Assembly: GCA_025934375.1 (NCBI GenBank)
Contig: JAICYD010000032.1
Span: 1-56,080, forward strand
Length of the DNA: 56,080 nt
Origin: Streptosporangiaceae bacterium
Lineage (GTDB): Bacteria > Actinomycetota > Actinomycetes > Streptosporangiales > Streptosporangiaceae
Direction: 5' to 3'
Shown here: positions 54,633 through 56,080 of the stretch, piece after piece
How the letters are laid out: each line of letters begins with the position of its first letter
Numbering within the stretch: position 1 is the stretch's first letter
Position numbers and translations under genes: made by a program
The notes under the pieces: model-generated
The model's database searches: none
The model's input: the letters and a program-made list of their open reading frames with translations, nothing else
Told to the model about the DNA's origin: nothing

Positions 54633-55835
54633 ATGAGCGTGCGGGATGAGGCGGCTGCGATCGCCGGGCAGATCGCGGAACTACGGCATGCGATCCACCG
54701 CGAGCCGGAGATCGGGCTGGACCTGCCGAAGACGCAGCGCAAGGTGCTGGACGCGCTCGCCGGGCTTCCGCTAAAGGTCAGCACGGGCATGGCGCTGACC
54801 TCGGTGACCGCGGTGCTGCGGGGGGCCGCGCCGGGGCCGACCGTGCTGCTGCGCGGCGACATGGACGCGCTGCCGGTGACCGAGGCGACCGGCGCGGAGT
54901 TCTCCTCGCGGATTGACGGCGTCATGCACGCCTGCGGCCACGACCTGCACACGGCGATGCTGGCCGGCGCGGCGCGGCTGCTCAGCGCGCGGCAGGCCAC
55001 CTTGGCCGGCAACGTGATCTTCATGTTCCAGCCCGGCGAGGAGGGCCAGCACGGTGCCCGTCTCATGATCGAGGAGGGCGTCCTGGACGCGGCGGGCGAC
55101 CGCCCGGTCGCCGCCTACGGGCTGCACGTCATATCCGACCGGGACCCCGCGGGCGTATTCACCACGCGGCCCGGCCCGCTGATGGCGGCGGCTGATGTCC
55201 TGGAGGTGACGGTCCGCGGGCGCGGCGGCCATGCCTCCCGCCCGCACGTCAGCGCGGACCCCATCCCGGCCGCCTGCGAGATGGTGATGGCGCTGCAGAC
55301 GATGGTCACCCGGCGTTTCGACGTGTTCGACCCGGTCGTGGTCACGGTGGGCAGCTTCCACGCCGGCACCGTGAACAACGTGATACCGGACGAGGCCGTC
55401 TTTCACGCCACCATGCGCTCGTTCAGCGCCGGCTCGAGGACCCGGCTGGAGGCGGAGTCGACCCGGATCGTCCGGCATGTCGCCGAGGCTCATGGCCTGT
55501 CAGCGGAGGCGAAGTGGGTGCCCGGCTACCCGGTGACGGTCAACCACTCCGCCGAAGCCAAGTTCGCCGGCGGATGCGTGGCGGACCTGTTCGGGGCGGG
55601 CCGCGCGAGCACGCTGCGCAACCCGGTGCCGGGCGCGGAAGACTTCTCCTACGTGCTGCAGGAGGTGCCGGGAGCGTTCGTCTTCCTGGGCGCCTGCCCG
55701 CCGGGAACCGACCCGGCGGGGGCGCCGTCCAACCACTCCGCCCGGGCGATCTTCGACGATAGCGTCCTCGCCGACGGCACCGCCCTGCTCACCGAACTGG
55801 CCCTGACCCGCCTAGCAGCCGCACAAAGCGAGTAA
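54633..55835 (+). CDS. M20D-family amidohydrolase
   Basis: 400 residues from ATG 54633 (AGGAGG at 54622-54627). Metal site motifs are RGDMDALPV, HACGHDLHTAML, FQPGEEGQHGARLMIEEG and GLHVISDRDPAG, with a lid domain HASRPHVSADPIPAACEMV. The family splits amide bonds of N-acyl amino acids, IAA conjugates or hippurate; the exact substrate is unknown. It lies 64 bases after galK on the same strand, possibly in the same transcript, with G-rich repeats downstream. Confidence 0.9.
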   Translation: MSVRDEAAAIAGQIAELRHAIHREPEIGLDLPKTQRKVLDALAGLPLKVSTGMALTSVTAVLRGAAPGPTVLLRGDMDALPVTEATGAEFSSRIDGVMHACGHDLHTAMLAGAARLLSARQATLAGNVIFMFQPGEEGQHGARLMIEEGVLDAAGDRPVAAYGLHVISDRDPAGVFTTRPGPLMAAADVLEVTVRGRGGHASRPHVSADPIPAACEMVMALQTMVTRRFDVFDPVVVTVGSFHAGTVNNVIPDEAVFHATMRSFSAGSRTRLEAESTRIVRHVAEAHGLSAEAKWVPGYPVTVNHSAEAKFAGGCVADLFGAGRASTLRNPVPGAEDFSYVLQEVPGAFVFLGACPPGTDPAGAPSNHSARAIFDDSVLADGTALLTELALTRLAAAQSE

Positions 55836-55897
55836 GAGGGCTGACCTCAGCCCGGCCACCGGGACCCGGGGTCTGATAGCTGGTGTCGGGGGTGCCC

Positions 55898-56080
55898 TCA
55901 GCCGGCAACCCCGAGGCCCGGGGGCCGGCGGTGTGTGCCGGTTCCCCGGGACGGGGGGTGAATGGGGGGTCGCCCCCCCTTTGGCGGGGGTCGACAGGGG
56001 GCCCGCCAGCCCGGCAACCCGGAGGCCCGGGGGCCGGCGGTTTGTGCCGGTTCCCCGGGAAGGGGGGTGAAAGGGGGGTC
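55898..56080 (+). repeat. Tandem G-rich double-hairpin repeats (copy E), running off the window
   Basis: Two units 109 bases apart share GGCCCGGGGGCCGGCGGT, TGTGCCGGTTCCCCGGGA and GGGGGGTGAA. The first unit continues through GGGGGG (55964-55969) / CCCCCC (55973-55978) and GCGGGGGTCGACAGGGGG; the second is cut by the window end. Point differences between the units show they are not a recent exact duplication. No coding sequence is seen in 55836-56080. Confidence 0.85.

Overview
This is a high-GC actinomycete chromosomal segment. The evidence is frequent GTG starts, an AdnA/AdnB recombination nuclease pair, paired GuaB and GuaB3 proteins, a groES-groEL operon under CIRCE whose GroEL has a His-rich tail, an F420/FMN-type PPOX protein and a MftD-like protein. 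I see no rRNA, tRNA, CRISPR array, transposase or phage gene. The Streptosporangiales or a neighbouring order is plausible, but the sequence alone does not fix the family.

Region 1 (1-10.8 kb) starts with an internally deleted flavin monooxygenase relic and a small membrane protein. A carbohydrate locus follows: a ROK repressor (minus strand), its palindromic operator, and a plus-strand operon. The operon encodes a family-5 solute-binding lipoprotein, two permeases, two ATPases, a GH4 glycosidase and a BadF/NAGK-type sugar kinase. The likely job is import, phosphorylation and hydrolysis of an amino-sugar or beta-linked oligosaccharide.

Region 2 (11-21.4 kb) holds a LuxR-type ATPase regulator, a cysteine-less DksA-like protein, a TetR-mftD pair divergent from a PPOX protein, a purM-dipeptidase-nudC run, a cupin and a thiamine-binding protein.

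Region 3 (21.4-32.2 kb) is a DNA repair block. AdnA and AdnB are separated by an MBL-fold hydrolase gene. Upstream of adnA lie a degenerate 32-bp tandem array, a PH-domain membrane protein and a YbdK-type glutamate-cysteine ligase.

Region 4 (32.3-41 kb) is almost wholly secreted or cell-surface. It encodes a D-Ala-D-Ala carboxypeptidase, an 8-repeat propeller plus three-Ig protein, a GH144-like glycosidase translationally coupled to a GH3 beta-glucosidase, and a small secreted Ig protein behind a PHO-box-like triple repeat. It is the best candidate here for an undescribed functional unit, possibly secreted glucan capture and degradation.

Region 5 (41-56 kb) is housekeeping: trpS, guaB-guaB3, groES-groEL, a coiled-coil protein, guaA, a CNNM/CorC-type membrane protein, galE-galK and an M20D amidohydrolase.

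A dispersed family of G-rich double-hairpin repeats runs through the window. Copies sit between genes (42.2, 45.0 and 55.9 kb) and inside genes in frame (dppF-like, adnA, the CNNM gene). The hairpin arms differ between copies but still pair, which argues for a maintained structured element.
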